Shown one piece after another: positions 33,400 through 44,691 of a stretch of 64,000 bases of DNA. Location: contig NC_072892.1 of NCBI RefSeq assembly GCF_027943255.1, positions 31,581,792-31,645,791 on the forward strand. The letters are read 5' to 3'. Each line of letters starts with the position of its first letter. Position 1 is the first letter of the stretch. The translations under genes and the position numbers were made by a program. A model generated the notes under the pieces. The model was not told where the DNA came from, made no database searches, and was given only the letters and a program-made list of their open reading frames with translations. Origin of the DNA: Anastrepha obliqua (lineage: Eukaryota; Arthropoda; Insecta; Diptera; Tephritidae).

Positions 33400-35314
33400 G
33401 GGGGGCAGCTCCTCCAGACAACGAGTTTTTCAATCATGCTTGCGAAGGACTGAGAGTATTTACTATCTTAAAGTAAATTATTGGGTTGTTCGGAAAGTAA
33501 TTTCGTTTTTTTTTTTGGGGTGGAAATAAAAGACGATCTTCGTATAATGAATAAATATTTGATTAAATTAGATATTGGCCATTCTGAGCCATATTTCTGG
33601 TATGATTCCACGCTCATAAAATGTTTGGTCTATGCTGGCAAAAAACTGATCCAGTTGATTTTTAACGTGTGCATTTGGGGTAAAGGTCCAAAAAATTTTG
33701 CAGTGACCGGAACAAATAATAGTCCGAAGGGACCAGGTCTGGAGAATATGGTGGGGGTGGCAGTACAAGGTGTAAACGCTTTTGGCGAGTGACCAAACAT
33801 GTATGAGGTCTCGCACTATCTTGGTGGAACACTACACCTTTTCTGTTGATTAATTCTGGCCTTTTCTATTGAAGTGCATCATTCATTTTGTCCAGCTGAT
33901 GACAGTACACTCCCGAATTAATTGTTGTGTTACCCGGTAAAAGCTCAAAAAAGTCACTCCTTTAAAATCCCACCAAACAAACAGCCTCACCTTTTTTTTG
34001 ATGCATGTCGGTTTTTGAAATGCTTTGGGCCGACTCATTATTTCTGCTCCATGATCTCTTGCGTTAGACATTATTATATACAACCCGTTTTTTGTCTCCA
34101 GTAATGATGCGCTTCAAAAATGGATCGTTTTTGTGACGTTTGAGGAGTGAAGCACAGATGTCAACGTCAAATTTCCCTGCGTGAGGGCCTGGAGAACCCA
34201 CACATTGAGCTTCGAGGTTAGGCCCAAGCCTTTCGGGTGGTCATAAACAGTTGAATTCCATAAATTTAATCTCTCACCGATCCCACGTACAGTTATTCGC
34301 TGGTTTGCATCAACTATTGCCTTTATAGTGTCTTTATCAGCTTCGACCGGCCTTCCAGAACGTGGTGCATTACCGGATCGATATTTGGTGCATCTTCGAA
34401 ATCAAAATTACCGGATCGAAATTTGGCATCCTCTCCATACACATCGGTTAATTTCTTTCTGGCTTGAACAGCATTTTTACCTTTTCTATAGCAAAAAAAG
34501 TAAAATATAACGCAAATGCTGCTTATTGCTCTCCATATTTAAAAGGGTGCCGACCAAAAAGTACTGCGTAAAGTCAATTGAAATTATTCACACACAAGCT
34601 TTGCTATATCAGCTGTCAAAACATATAATGATAATGCGACTTAAGTGAGAAGTTAACTGTGTAAAAATACAATTAAATCCTCTGCCGGGACAAAACGAAA
34701 CTACTTTCCGAACAACCCAATATGTACATATAAATAATCATGCTTAAATTAATATACAAAAAAAATTGTTTAAATAAAAAAAAAATGGCGGCGCTACAGC
34801 CGCTCAAACGTGGAACCTTCAATTTGCGTCGTGGAATGTACAGCCCCTTGTAATCAATTGAAATCAACCAGAAAAATTGTTCATTAAAATAAGTTATTCC
34901 GCTTTGCACTTACCTGTTTTTAACAAAAAAAAAATTTAAATTTGAAGTGAAAAAGAAAGCAATTAGACTTTTTTTCATAAAAAAATTGATCAAAACAATA
35001 TTTTTAGTGATAATTAAAAAATACAAAATTTGAGGTATATGCAAAGGCCAATATGTCAAAGAATACCCCTATAGAATTTTAAGTTGATATCTTTAATAAT
35101 TTTTGAGTTACATTCGACGGCGTGGAAAAAAACACGATTAAAGTTTTCGTTCTTACTCATTTTTCGTTTGACGCTCATCTATTCACTGACTTCATAGGGA
35201 ATTTTTAGACTTTCTATTAAGCTTAAAATATTGAAGAGATATTCTTTAGCTTGTAAATGTATTTTTAAAGCAAGACAAATGGAAAATTTTAAAGTGCTGG
35301 AGGAACTGCCCCCC
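33400..35314. mobile_element. piggyBac-like non-autonomous TTAA element, hosting a mariner
   Basis: Ends GGGGGGCAGCTCCTCCAG and inverted GGGGGGCAGTTCCTCCAG, each bordered by TTAA (33396-33399; 35315-35318), the piggyBac signature. Without the mariner at 33481-34720 and its TA duplication it is about 670 bp. No transposase frame. Confidence 0.75.
33481..34720 (-). mobile_element. mariner, mellifera-like ends, heavily decayed
   Basis: TTGGGTTGTTCGGAAAGTAA at both ends (inverted), TA at 33479-33480 and 34721-34722. The minus-strand transposase starts near 34534 (MESNKQH...) and is recognisable at 34083-33883 (VWWDFKGVTFLSF). The opening, the aspartate motifs and the C-terminus are scattered over several frames. 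Inserted in the TTAA element at 33400-35314. Confidence 0.85.
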
Positions 35315-35318
35315 TTAA

Positions 35319-36038
35319 GGGGTTAGGGGTAGTAAGAAATTTCAAAAAATTAGATTTTTTTAATTTTCCTAAAGTATAATATCCTAAGAATGTTGTGTGA
35401 AAATTTGAACTGAGTTCGACAAATGCTTCTCGAGTTATTCAACAAATAACAAAGGGCGCTCGGGCGCTCCGGAGCGTTCGAAAGCAAGTAGCTGGATGCT
35501 GCACGTATGATATGAAAGTGGCAGATAATAGGCAACAGCAAATCGATATTTTGGAAGCTGCTATGACAGCTAAAGAACTATTATATGGCCCAGGAATAGG
35601 TGGCACAGTGTAAGTAATTTAATAATAACTCTACATAAATCGATAGAAAAACCTTAAATGCGATTTTCTCTAAACTATGTTTTCTGAACTGATGATCACT
35701 GCAACTTAAAACCCGCTTGGTAGATTTCAGTAAAATTTGTACTGCTTTTGAAAAACATAAAAACTCGTGCCTTTTTTTAAATTTCGATTTTTCTTAAACC
35801 ATTAACTGTCGGTTGTTTTCTTCAAAAATCTGAAAAATATTTCCTGAGGCCGCCATATTGTTAATTTCGAAAAAAAAGGTTTGTTCAGCCACAAGATTAT
35901 CTATTATTATAATAAAACTAATTTCTCTTTCCCCGTTGATTTTAGATGAATAACAAAGAGCGATAACTTTCACAATTATAGCAAAAAAAAATTATTCAAA
36001 AGCATCATTTTTTTGGGCCTCTGACTACCCCTACTCCC
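35319..36038. mobile_element. second TTAA element, non-autonomous
   Basis: Left end GGGGTTAGGGGTAGTAAGA follows TTAA (35315-35318); right end, inverted, reads GGGAGTAGGGGTAGTCAGA followed by a TTAT-type flank, a decayed TTAA. About 720 bp, no coding capacity. It abuts the preceding element, sharing the TTAA. Confidence 0.6.
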
Positions 36039-36054
36039 ATAAACGTCCACCATG

Positions 36055-36460
36055 CGCACGTCTACAGGTAAAATTCGCCAAGCTGTCGATTCATGAATGC
36101 CTAATTGTTGAGAACGTCGAGATGTCGACCTTGAAGGTGGTTCAGCAACACTTTGATCTACAGCAGCACAACAGAACGGCCAGTTTCTGGTCTGCTGTGA
36201 CTGGTCCCGTTTCTATACCCGATACTCGTACAACCAGGTTCTTGAAATTTTTCGCGAGCCTTTGAAGTGTAAACTCATTCAGATGATTATTTCCACCAAA
36301 AAATCACGAATTTTTCGCTATGTTGTGCTTAAAGGGCGTCTATTTTTTTATAATTATCAACAATTTAAGGCATTGCTCTATCGCGTAAAATTGTATAACT
36401 GTCTACTTGACAAATGCCAAAAATGACAAAAAAAAAACGTTACCGTCTAGGAATTATTCA
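36055..36460 (-). mobile_element. N-terminal fragment of a rosa-type transposase
   Basis: On the minus strand a frame reads AAVDQSVAEPPSRSTSRRSQ and QLGIHESTAWRIL, matching the second helix-turn-helix of rosa-type transposases. No catalytic part or inverted ends seen. Confidence 0.5.
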
Positions 36461-37114
36461 CTACTGACCTCCAGGCGTTACTTTGGATAGACCGTTTACA
36501 TACAGGGTTACCAGGAATGTAGTCTCAGATATCTTAGACATCATTGTTGATTAATTTGGTTATATGGCATGATGCCCAAAACTTCACTGTTCTCGACCTA
36601 TGCGATTTTAAAGACTATTTAAAAAAATTGTTTTATTTTGCTGTACGTCCACTTTGTTAAATGTTTGTTTATTTATTTACTTATTAATTTATTTATTTAT
36701 CTCCACATCAAGTTTTAACTTAAAAGTCTCTCGTGCATCAGAGAGTATGTCTAAATTTTTACAAAATTGGTTAGATTACCTTATAGGACGCGTAAGCGGT
36801 TCATTACGACTAAAATTGGTTTTGTAAATGGAGAGGTAAATGGAATATATTGCTGAGTCTAAGGTTGTGAGTGAAATTGAAAAGTTTTAGCTCCAGTTAG
36901 GAGTGAAATTTGATATGATTCGTGCCTATGCCCCTTATAAACATTACCGATGAAATTTTTCTTCTCATTTCTAAAGTTGGCATTGCTAACAAAAGGCATC
37001 TACTTTTATATGCAGGCAGCAAACTACAAGGGAAACGAAGGGAATGAATTAAACTAGTGAAACATTTCTAAACTTTCTCAGTTCTTAAAATTTTTGTTTT
37101 TTGTTTTTAGTATG
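36461..37114. other. non-coding spacer
   Basis: ACATACAGGGTTACCAGGAA at about 36497 resembles, in inverted orientation, the sequence at about 43245-43265. 36660-36710 is a TTTA-rich simple repeat. No gene. Confidence 0.35.
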
Positions 37115-37420
37115 CCGAATAGGTCGGTGCGTGATTACCATTCAGAATTCAGAGAGAGAACGTCGGTACGAATCTCGGTGAAAGATCAAAATTAAGATAA
37201 AAAAAGTTGTTTCTAACAGCGGTCGCCCCTCGGGAGGCAATGACGAACCTCCGAGTGTATTTCTGTCGTAAAAAAGCTCCTCAGAAAAATATCTGCCGTT
37301 CGGAGTCGGCTTGAAACTGTAAGTTCCTCCATTTGTGGAACAACATAACAACACACGCCACCGATAAGAGGAGGAGCTCAGCCAAACACCCAAAGAGGGC
37401 GTATGCGCCAATTATATACC
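37115..37420 (+). repeat. tRNA-derived SINE copy, near full length
   Basis: Head GGTCGGTGCGTGATTACC and B-box GGTACGAATCTC (about 37172). Body: AACAGCGGTCGCCCCTCGGG, GAACCTCCGAGTGTATTTCT, GCCGTTCGGAGTCGGCTTGA, AACACACGCCACCGATAAGA, GAGCTCAGCCAAACACCCAA. Best-preserved copy in the window and the reference for the others. Confidence 0.75.
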
Positions 37421-37851
37421 TATGTATATATTATAAACTTTATTTTGTATTCTTCTCATACTTTTAATTCAGAAGACATTTTAAAAATATTTGATTACAT
37501 TTAAAAGTGACTTTTATTGTAATCTTAAAGATGTATTTCCTGTGAAATTCTTAAAGCTCAACCCATATAGAAACGATCCGAGATAATGTTGCAATATTTG
37601 AGGTTTGAAAATAAAAACTCTTCAGCGTAGAAAAATCCTGCAATTCCTTACTACAGTGGCGAGCATAGATCTAGACTTGGCGCTCATAAAGTCCCTATGT
37701 TTATAAAACGACACTTTGTTTGTTGTAAATATGACCCCCAAGTCTTGCTTTTTATACATTTTTGTAAGGTTGCTGGTTTCCAACTTGTAATCGAAATCAA
37801 TCGCAGCTTTTCGTCTACTGAAGGACAATTGCTGGCATTTACCAGCATTAA

Positions 37852-39711
37852 CCCTCCGATGTTCGGTGCCTTATGATGTGGTAAGTGCATCATAAGGGTC
37901 TGCCCAAACCCATACAAATAATGTAAGAAATACGGTTTTAAAAATAATTTTATTTATTTATTTGAACGGATTAGTATTAATTACGAAGAGCAATTGGGTT
38001 TACAACCATATAGTTGCATGGAATGTTCAGTGGATAACATAATTACTGGCTTTTTCGGCTTTGCCATATACGAGCACAGAGCGATATTATTATTGTGATA
38101 ACAAAATAAAGTGCTTTCAACATCACGCTTCGGGTTAAGCAATTCATGCGGAATGACGGTCTTATTTTTTCTTACGGTACCGATGAAAGCCACTCTATGA
38201 TCCATCAACATTTCTGCCAAGTTGTATGTTGAAAAAAAATTGTCAGCATAAACAGTCCTACCGCTGTTCCATCAATTTCATGACGACCCGTTCACCTTGA
38301 TTCGTTTCTCGCTGGCCACCTGGTGGTTTTCCGGTATAAATTATACCTTTCAAAGGATAGTTTGAAACAGAGTCACAAATCCACCACACTTTCATGCCAT
38401 ATTTTGCCGGCTTACTCGGAATATATTGCGTGAATTGAGTGCGCCCACGATATGGAAATAACTGTTCATCGACGGTTACATGACAATCCGAAGTGTATGC
38501 TTTCTCTAAATTGGCCATCAGCATGAGCCATACATCGTTCAGGGCAGCAGATTTGCTTTGCTTCAACCTCTCAGCACGAGTACCACTGTTATCGAAACGG
38601 ATGAAAGTAGTTAAGCTCTTGAACCGATTCAATGACATAGCGGCTTTAAATTGGCATATTGTAACTGGCCCACAATTCTTTCGCTGGCTGAGAATTCGAG
38701 TGGAATACACCAGCAATAAGTAGCATCCCAAAAAAAGCATACATTTCGTCTTCGTAGTCATTACCCAAGAACGCTGTTTATTACTGTCATGCTTTTCCTT
38801 CCATAGACGAAACGCTTCAACGGCTTTTCTGTTGGTTTCCCGCAAAATGATACTTACGATTTCAGGAGACAGCACTAGCTTGAAAAGAGCTTTATGACTC
38901 GGTGACGCTCCTCGTAATGGCCCTTTACGAGTAAAACCACCTTCCAGGTGGTGGAGGATTTGAATTCCACATCTTACCATCTTTCGACCTGTATATAAGG
39001 CCCTGGGTAATAGATGTGCTGCATGATTCCATTGTGGTTGAAGCCTGAAGGGCGAGCTTCTCTATACAAATCCTCAATATCATCATGGTTTTCATCCAGA
39101 ACAGCCTTTAACTCGATTTCCTGTTCTATATCTGATGCTTCACCGAAGTCATCTTCATCTGGAAAATATTCATCATCTTCTAAGTCGCCGCTTGTTTCAA
39201 ATGGATCGGACTCCTGTCCCATAATTTCTTCAATTTGTGCCTGAAGTCGCTGACGTTCTTCCGGACTCACATTTGCTGCACTTAGCTTACGAAACAAACG
39301 CGTCATCACATCAACTTCATCCATATTTACTTGTTCCATTTTATTTAAAAAAACACTTCCCACTAATTAAAAAACACGTGTTCACTTTAATTTTCAAATG
39401 TCAACTAAAAAATTATCTCTGCCGTTGCCTCCGCTAACAGTTTAGTTGTTTACACCTAACGGTTAACCAATTTACATGAGAAGCTTATATGGGTCTGCAC
39501 AGACCCATGTGAGCTTAATTAAGGAAATTAGTTTAAAATTATTATTTTTACAACAAATATAGCAAAAATCTTAATTTTGCTACTTCATTGTGTTTAGCAC
39601 ACTACATTTTAAGAAGTCATGGACTAAGAAGCCTCAGATATTAAAAATAAAAGATCTACATACATTTAAAGATCGAATGGGTCTGGCCAGACCCATATGA
39701 ACATCGGAGGG
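37852..39711 (-). mobile_element. piggyBac-like transposon, 1.86 kb
   Basis: Ends CCCTCCGATGTTCGGTG and inverted CCCTCCGATGTTCATATG, TTAA at 37848-37851 and 39712-39715. Subterminal palindromes ATGGGTCTGGCCAGACCCAT (39678-39697) and ATGGGTCTGCACAGACCCAT (39489-39508), and half of one near 37896-37914. Inserted in a reverse transcriptase gene. Confidence 0.9.
37981..39339 (-). pseudogene. piggyBac-like transposase, frameshifted and C-terminally truncated
   Basis: Start MEQVNMDEVDVMTRLFRK at 39339 with an acidic N-terminal region (EDDEYFPDEDDFGEASDIEQ). A frameshift near 38980 precedes GPLRGASPSHKALFKLVLSP and ETNRKAVEAF. The first catalytic aspartate is in SDCHVTVDEQLFPYRGRTQF. After another frameshift near 38255, TVYADNFFSTYNLAEML carries the second. 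The protein ends soon after PVIMLSTEHSMQLYG; the third-aspartate region (VDxxD) and the Cys-rich C-terminus are absent, probably by internal deletion. Non-functional. Confidence 0.85.
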
Positions 39712-40278
39712 TTAAGGGATAAGGTGTTATCCTCACACCAAGCTGCCAATCCTGTTCAATCTTCTTGAAGACGCATGCAGTCAGTTACGTCCTCTACACA
39801 ACTGTACATTTTCAGGTCATCTGCATACATCAGACAACGCGATGTCTCAAAAACGTCTGGAATGTTATTAACAAAGATTAAGAACAGTAATAGCCTGAGA
39901 TGGATACCCTGAGCTACACCAAAGGTAACTTTGATGGCATTCGATTTTATATTCTTAATAGGAACACGTTGAATTCTATCAGTGAGATAAGATACGAACC
40001 ATTGAAACCCAGCTTTGAACCCAGCTTTTTAAGTAGGAGCTTTTTAAGTATGATCTTATGGCTGACTCTATGGAATGATTTCGAAAAGTCGGTGAATAAG
40101 ACATCGCATTGTTGGTGTTATGATCAAATTTGCGAATAAGGCGGTTTAAGTACCCGTGTTTGATGACACAAGGCGTTTCTGAAGGAGGTTGTTGTTAGCA
40201 TCGTATGTTGCCATCTATCAAACGACGGCGAAATAAATTTCAGACGGATTGATAGGTTAGTTAGGATTTGGCAGCTAA

Positions 40279-41171
40279 TCGAGTAAGACGTGTTTCGCGA
40301 TTTTCGTAACGATGGAAAAAGAGCAGTATCGTTCGGTGATTCGCTTTTTGTTTTTGGATGGGAAAAAAATGCGAAGAGATAAAGGCAAAGTTGGATGCTG
40401 TCTATAGGGTACGCTGCGCCATCCATGACCACAGTTGGTTCGACAAATTTAACATCCGTTTTTGATGAGGAGCGACCAGAACGCCCGGCAGACGTGGTTC
40501 TGTTCTAGGTGATTCTGTTCTAGGTGTGTCGACTGGAGCGGCAATTAATATTTTACATGATAAGTTGGCGATGAAAAAATTATCGGCACGATAGGTGCCG
40601 CGATTGCTCACCGTGGGCAACAAGCGCAGCCGCATCCGCTTCGAAGCAGTGTTTGGAGCAATTTAAGCGAGAACCGAAGGTTTTTTTGCGTCGAGTTGTC
40701 ACCGTTGATGAAACATGGATTCATCATTACACACCAGAAACTAAGCAACAAGCAAAACAATGGATTTCTCCTAGTGAATCTGTTCCAAAGGCGAAGACAG
40801 TCTCATCGGCCGGAAAGGTCATGGCGACGATTTTTTGCCATGCGAACGGCGTCATCCTCATGAATGTTTTAGAAATAGGAAGAACGTTGACTGGACAATA
40901 CTACAGTGAGTTATTGAGCCGCATTCAGAAAAAACTGAAGGAACATGAAGAAATGGCTCGCGGCGAAAAAATGTGGTGCAAATGAGGAAGTCATCGCCGA
41001 GACAGAGACGTATTTTGGATAGCTCGAAAACTCCAATTTTTTGGAGGGGTTAAAAAATGGCCGGAGCGTTGGAGGAAGTGTATCTTTCTAAAGGAGGACT
41101 ATGTTGAAAAAAATGTTAAAAATAGAAATGGTGTCTTCATTTCTTACACGGGTATATATTGAAGTCCCTCG
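40279..41171 (+). mobile_element. mariner (DD34D), internally deleted
   Basis: Right end GAAGTCCCTCG with TA at 41172-41173; the left end (CGAG near 40279) is uncertain. ATG 40312 opens MEKEQYRSVIRFLFLDGKK. A ~15-bp tandem duplication (TTCTGTTCTAGGTGA) lies at about 40498-40528. 40653-40985 keeps VVTVDETWIHHYTPETKQQ (first aspartate) and NVLEIGRTLTGQYYSELLSR. A deletion near 40980 removes the second and third aspartates and fuses to the last ~45 codons. Confidence 0.8.
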
Positions 41172-41173
41172 TA

Positions 41174-41540
41174 TATCTACCCTTAACAAAACTGAGCTGA
41201 TACGGTGATATGAAATAACTAACAGATCTCATATCACCGTATCAGTGTCTGATTTATTTTTAGTTAAAGGGTTTTTCCACCCTCATAGTTAAAAATAGCT
41301 TCTGCTAACGTTTTCAGTGTACCATTTTCACTAAGTGTTTCCTACTACTTATCATTACAAGCAACAAAAAAACAAATTTCGTATGACAACTTTTCTGCAA
41401 ATTATTCTCAAAACTATTGTCGTTTTAGTTATCCAAAAAGTTATAATATTCTTGGATTAATGCGATTAAATAAACTCGGGGGAAAAGCCAATATAACGAA
41501 ATATCGATTCCAAACGATTTTAGTGCCTGGCATAATTTAA
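41174..41540. other. non-coding spacer
   Basis: A ~25-bp palindrome-like pair (GAGCTGATACGGTGATATGA / ATATCACCGTATCAG) at about 41191-41247 could form a hairpin. No gene. Confidence 0.35.
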
Positions 41541-42264
41541 GGAGCTATACACAGTTAGAATTAAAAAAAAATCATTTTTTTTTATTTTATTTTCTTAAGG
41601 TATGGTACATATATTTAAGAATACACACAGAAAATTTAATATCGTTCCGGTGAATATTTTCGAAGTTATACGCAAATTTGAAAAGGCGTTTCAGAGTGCT
41701 TGAAAGTACAAGGCGGGAGCGACAGGGCGTTTTTTTCAAAATGGTGTTTTCAAAGTCGGTGACCAACTTCACTCGCACACGGCTAAACCAATTAGTATCA
41801 AATTTTAACTCGAGCTTTTTAAATATATTTTTTAGTAATTAATCGAATATTTTTCCTTACCGTTAAATAGTTTTTTTTATAAACAATTTAAGGCCGAAAT
41901 TTTAGTCAAAAATCGATGTTTTTTTTAAGAATCCGCCATTTTGTCGAAAAAATTTATTTTGCTTATTCCTTCGATTAATTACCAGATTTAACATTACTTT
42001 AACGAAATTTGTTTGGTTTTTAATTTCAAAGGATCCAGTTCAGAGACATAATAGGCACCGCAAAACGTCTTTTTTGAGAGGAGCTCCCGGAGATCAGCTG
42101 TAGCTCCTTTCGAAATCAATATTTTTACTAATATTAAGTCTTAAAATACAGTTTGAAGATAACATAATATGTGTACAAATTTTTAAAACAATAAATTTAA
42201 AATTTTTCCCAGAAAAAAATCTTTAAAATTCGCTTTTTCCAGCCTTCTAACTGTATATAACTCC
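41541..42264. mobile_element. third TTAA element, non-autonomous, 724 bp
   Basis: Ends GGAGCTATACACAGTTAGAA and inverted GGAGTTATATACAGTTAGAA, with TTAA at 41537-41540 and 42265-42268. No transposase. Length and AT-rich interior resemble the 35319-36038 element, but the ends differ. Confidence 0.75.
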
Positions 42265-42296
42265 TTAAGTAATTGTTGATCTTTTTTTTTTATATG

Positions 42297-43021
42297 TAAG
42301 GTAGGCCATGCAAAATTTGCTTTTTGAATCGGCTATAAAAAAAACTATTCAATATTTTTTCAAACTTTTTTTTTATTTTGAAGATTGAACATTGTGATTT
42401 ATGAATGAAAAATAATATCGTTCAAATGACAGCCACGACTGGCTTTACAGTAGGCCATTCGATCAACCCAATTTTTAAGCACATTTTCGATTGTTTGGAC
42501 TCCAATTTCATGAATGGCAACTTCGATCTCGTGTGTTAAAGCATCAATCGTCTCTGGATGGTTCGCATAGCATTTGTCCTTAACGGCTCCCCACAAAACA
42601 TAGTCCAACGGGCTTAAATCACAGCTCCGAGGCGGCCAATTGATATCGGAATTTCGGCTGATTATTCGGTTTTCAAAAACGGTAACCAAAAGTTCGAGTG
42701 TAACTTTGGCAGTGTGACAAGTTGCACCGTCCTGTTGAAACCAAATGTCGTCCATGTCATCCTCTTCAATTTTTGGAAACAAAAACTCGTTGAGCATGTC
42801 ACGGTAACGCTCACCATTTACTGTAACCACGGAAGAAGAAGAAGACTCACCTCTTTGGAAATAGGTTTTCAATATTTCCCAATTTTGTTCAACCGTATAG
42901 CGTCCCATTTCGTAAATGTCAAACCTTTAAGTAAATTATGAACCCATTTGACATGTCATTTGTGTTACCATTCTCAAAAAAATAGGTGGTTCAAAAAGCA
43001 AACGCTATATGCCCCACCCTA
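42297..43021 (-). mobile_element. rosa-type element, CAGGGTGGGCC subfamily, larger deletion
   Basis: Inverted ends AAGGTAGGCCATG and AGGGTGGGGCATA; TA after the right end (43022-43023), TG before the left end (probably a mutated TA). The minus-strand frame (42908-42399) is open for 169 codons: MGRYTVEQNWEILKTYF, then GESSSSS directly joined to VVTVNGERYRDML, so the first-aspartate region is deleted. IWFQQDGATCHTAKVTLELL, WPPRSCDLSPLDYVLWG and a terminal GCHLNDIIFHS follow. Open but catalytically incomplete. Confidence 0.85.
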
Positions 43022-43265
43022 TAGTTTTATTTTTTCCTTAGCTGGTACAAGCGATTCGTCTATTGCAGTTATGCTACACTGTGCTCTAGGAAAATGTCTA
43101 TAAACACGCACTAGGCTAGGAATTTGTGACTGTTTCTTCTTCTGACTGTGTGTGACTTGTCTCGAGGATTGGATTTTGATTTCTACTTGTAAATACGGAA
43201 CCAAATTAATCGGAAATTAGCTGAATAATAATACCCTTATATGTCTAGGAAGACTTTCCCAGTAA
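43022..43265 (-). mobile_element. possible piggyBac-type transposase fragment
   Basis: The minus-strand frame HFPRAQCSITAIDESLVPAK resembles the first-aspartate block of piggyBac transposases (IDES-V-x-K-G-R). It is cut by the rosa-type insertion at 43021. ACAGGGTTACTGGG (inverted, about 43262) may be its end. Confidence 0.3.
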
Positions 43266-44690
43266 CCCTGTATGTGAATGAATGTAAAATATTTAGGAAC
43301 AAAACTCACAGTGAGTTTGTTTTATGACACCTTCGCATTCAATTAGTTTTATGCGAAAATTTTTTCCCGAAAAGCGGACGTTCTACACTTGGAGTGGCCA
43401 ACTGTTGTATGGGAACTGCATTTATGGAAATGCACTTGTAGAAAGACGTTTGATGGCGTATGTCCCCAGTGGTCATTGAGGCTGGAACCAACCGAGTGAA
43501 GGTCACCCACAATGGCGACCACCTTATCAAGTTATTAAATCGGCCTGTGTGCATGCACACCTTGTAACTGTATAATTATTCATGTGTAGCGCAGTGACAT
43601 TTCCAATTTTTTTTCATTTTCTCTGCTAAATCTGCGTATGTATGCATGTAACTACATTTATTGTAGGAGTATACAATTATTCCCACGAGTATTACGACTT
43701 GAGTGAAATCAATTGTGCTCAAAATGGAGCAATACTTCTACGAGTGCTAGCTGCGGGCTCTAAATGTAGCTGGTCATGATAAGTTCTCGTGTTTCATTCA
43801 TATTTTTTTCTTTACACTCCGTTCGTTCAGAGCCCTTGCATCACTGTGCTCCGTGAGTGCGGTAAGTGGACGGTATTTAGTTTTTGTTCCATGTGGCAAT
43901 ACGTGTGCATGCAGTTCCTGCTACTTCATAATTTGAATTGAATATGCGGGCGTGCAATTGCGGCCATTAGCATCACGATTGCCCGACGGACGGAGCTGCA
44001 ATTGCGCATTGAAATGGCGGCAGCGCTGCTACCGCGAAAATTGCTGCTGTGAAATCTAGCACCTCCCGCCGATCTATGTATGCATGCATGTTTATGTATA
44101 AGCACATGTCTATGTGTACTTGTCGATAAGTGTATATGCATATGTATGTGTGCATGTAAATCGAGGTTCTAATGCGCTTAGTCCTTTTCGCTCACGCAAA
44201 CCTGCTACTGCATTGCCGCGAAATTCATGACAAGCTGGTGCCATCGTTGTGGTAGTAATTTATGCGCATCCTGAAATTAAGTTGCCACCGCACAAAGCCA
44301 TTGGTAGCAGGCTAGGGGCGGGGAGCCGTTTCGTGCGAACAGCAGGTGTGGCAATCGCAAACGAGCCCATTTTAAAATTAATTCAAAGCTAGACGCCAGA
44401 CAAGTTTTTGTGCTGTGTGCTTTAGAATTAGTTTCTTTTGACTGCGAAGATCGGTTAATTAAAAGCAGTGGAGGAATAGTACATACACATATCGTTCCAT
44501 TTGAATGCGTCTTTGGAGGCTTTGAAGCTCACATGGAAAGTTGTGCGAACAAAGATTCACACCTTATTTGAGTGTTACTCGCACACTTTTATGTTTTTTG
44601 AAATTGAACAATTTGAAAACTTAATTAATAAGCAGCAACCAATTTTTTTCACACACAGACAGATGCTGTCATCTGGCATTCGGCGTTTGT
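43266..44690. other. non-coding stretch
   Basis: Contains ATGC/ATGT microsatellite-like tracts at 43635-43650 and 44080-44155. Less AT-rich than the surroundings, possibly unique sequence, but I see no exon with conserved motif or splice pair. Confidence 0.4.
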
Positions 44691-44691
44691 A

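Larger units (their letters stand above)
37440..40145 (-). mobile_element. CR1/Jockey-like reverse transcriptase, split by piggyBac
   Basis: Minus strand. 40145-39716 encodes a palm region: FSKSFHRVSHKIILKKLL, a decayed GxPQG block, CLMYADDLKMYSCVEDVTDC. The frame then runs through LNRIG...LAAWCEDNTLSL to the TTAA. 37847-37622 continues NAGKCQQLSFSRRKAAIDFD then KQDLGVIFTTNKVSFYKHRD. Taking out the piggyBac and one TTAA restores codons ...TCC CTT AAT GCT GGT... The catalytic YADD is intact, but there are frameshifts upstream. Confidence 0.75.

Noticed and set aside
37160..37190. Possible tRNA gene (B-box GGTACGAATCTC)
   Set aside because: Only the A- and B-box-like parts are present, without a foldable acceptor stem, and the same body follows in other copies; it is a SINE head.
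41191..41247. Hairpin-forming pair that might be a terminator or small RNA
   Set aside because: A short imperfect palindrome in AT-rich DNA next to a mariner end; no evidence of transcription.
43926..44155. Overlapping minus-strand frames rich in His and Tyr
   Set aside because: They translate ATGT/ATGC microsatellite-like DNA; the composition explains the frame.
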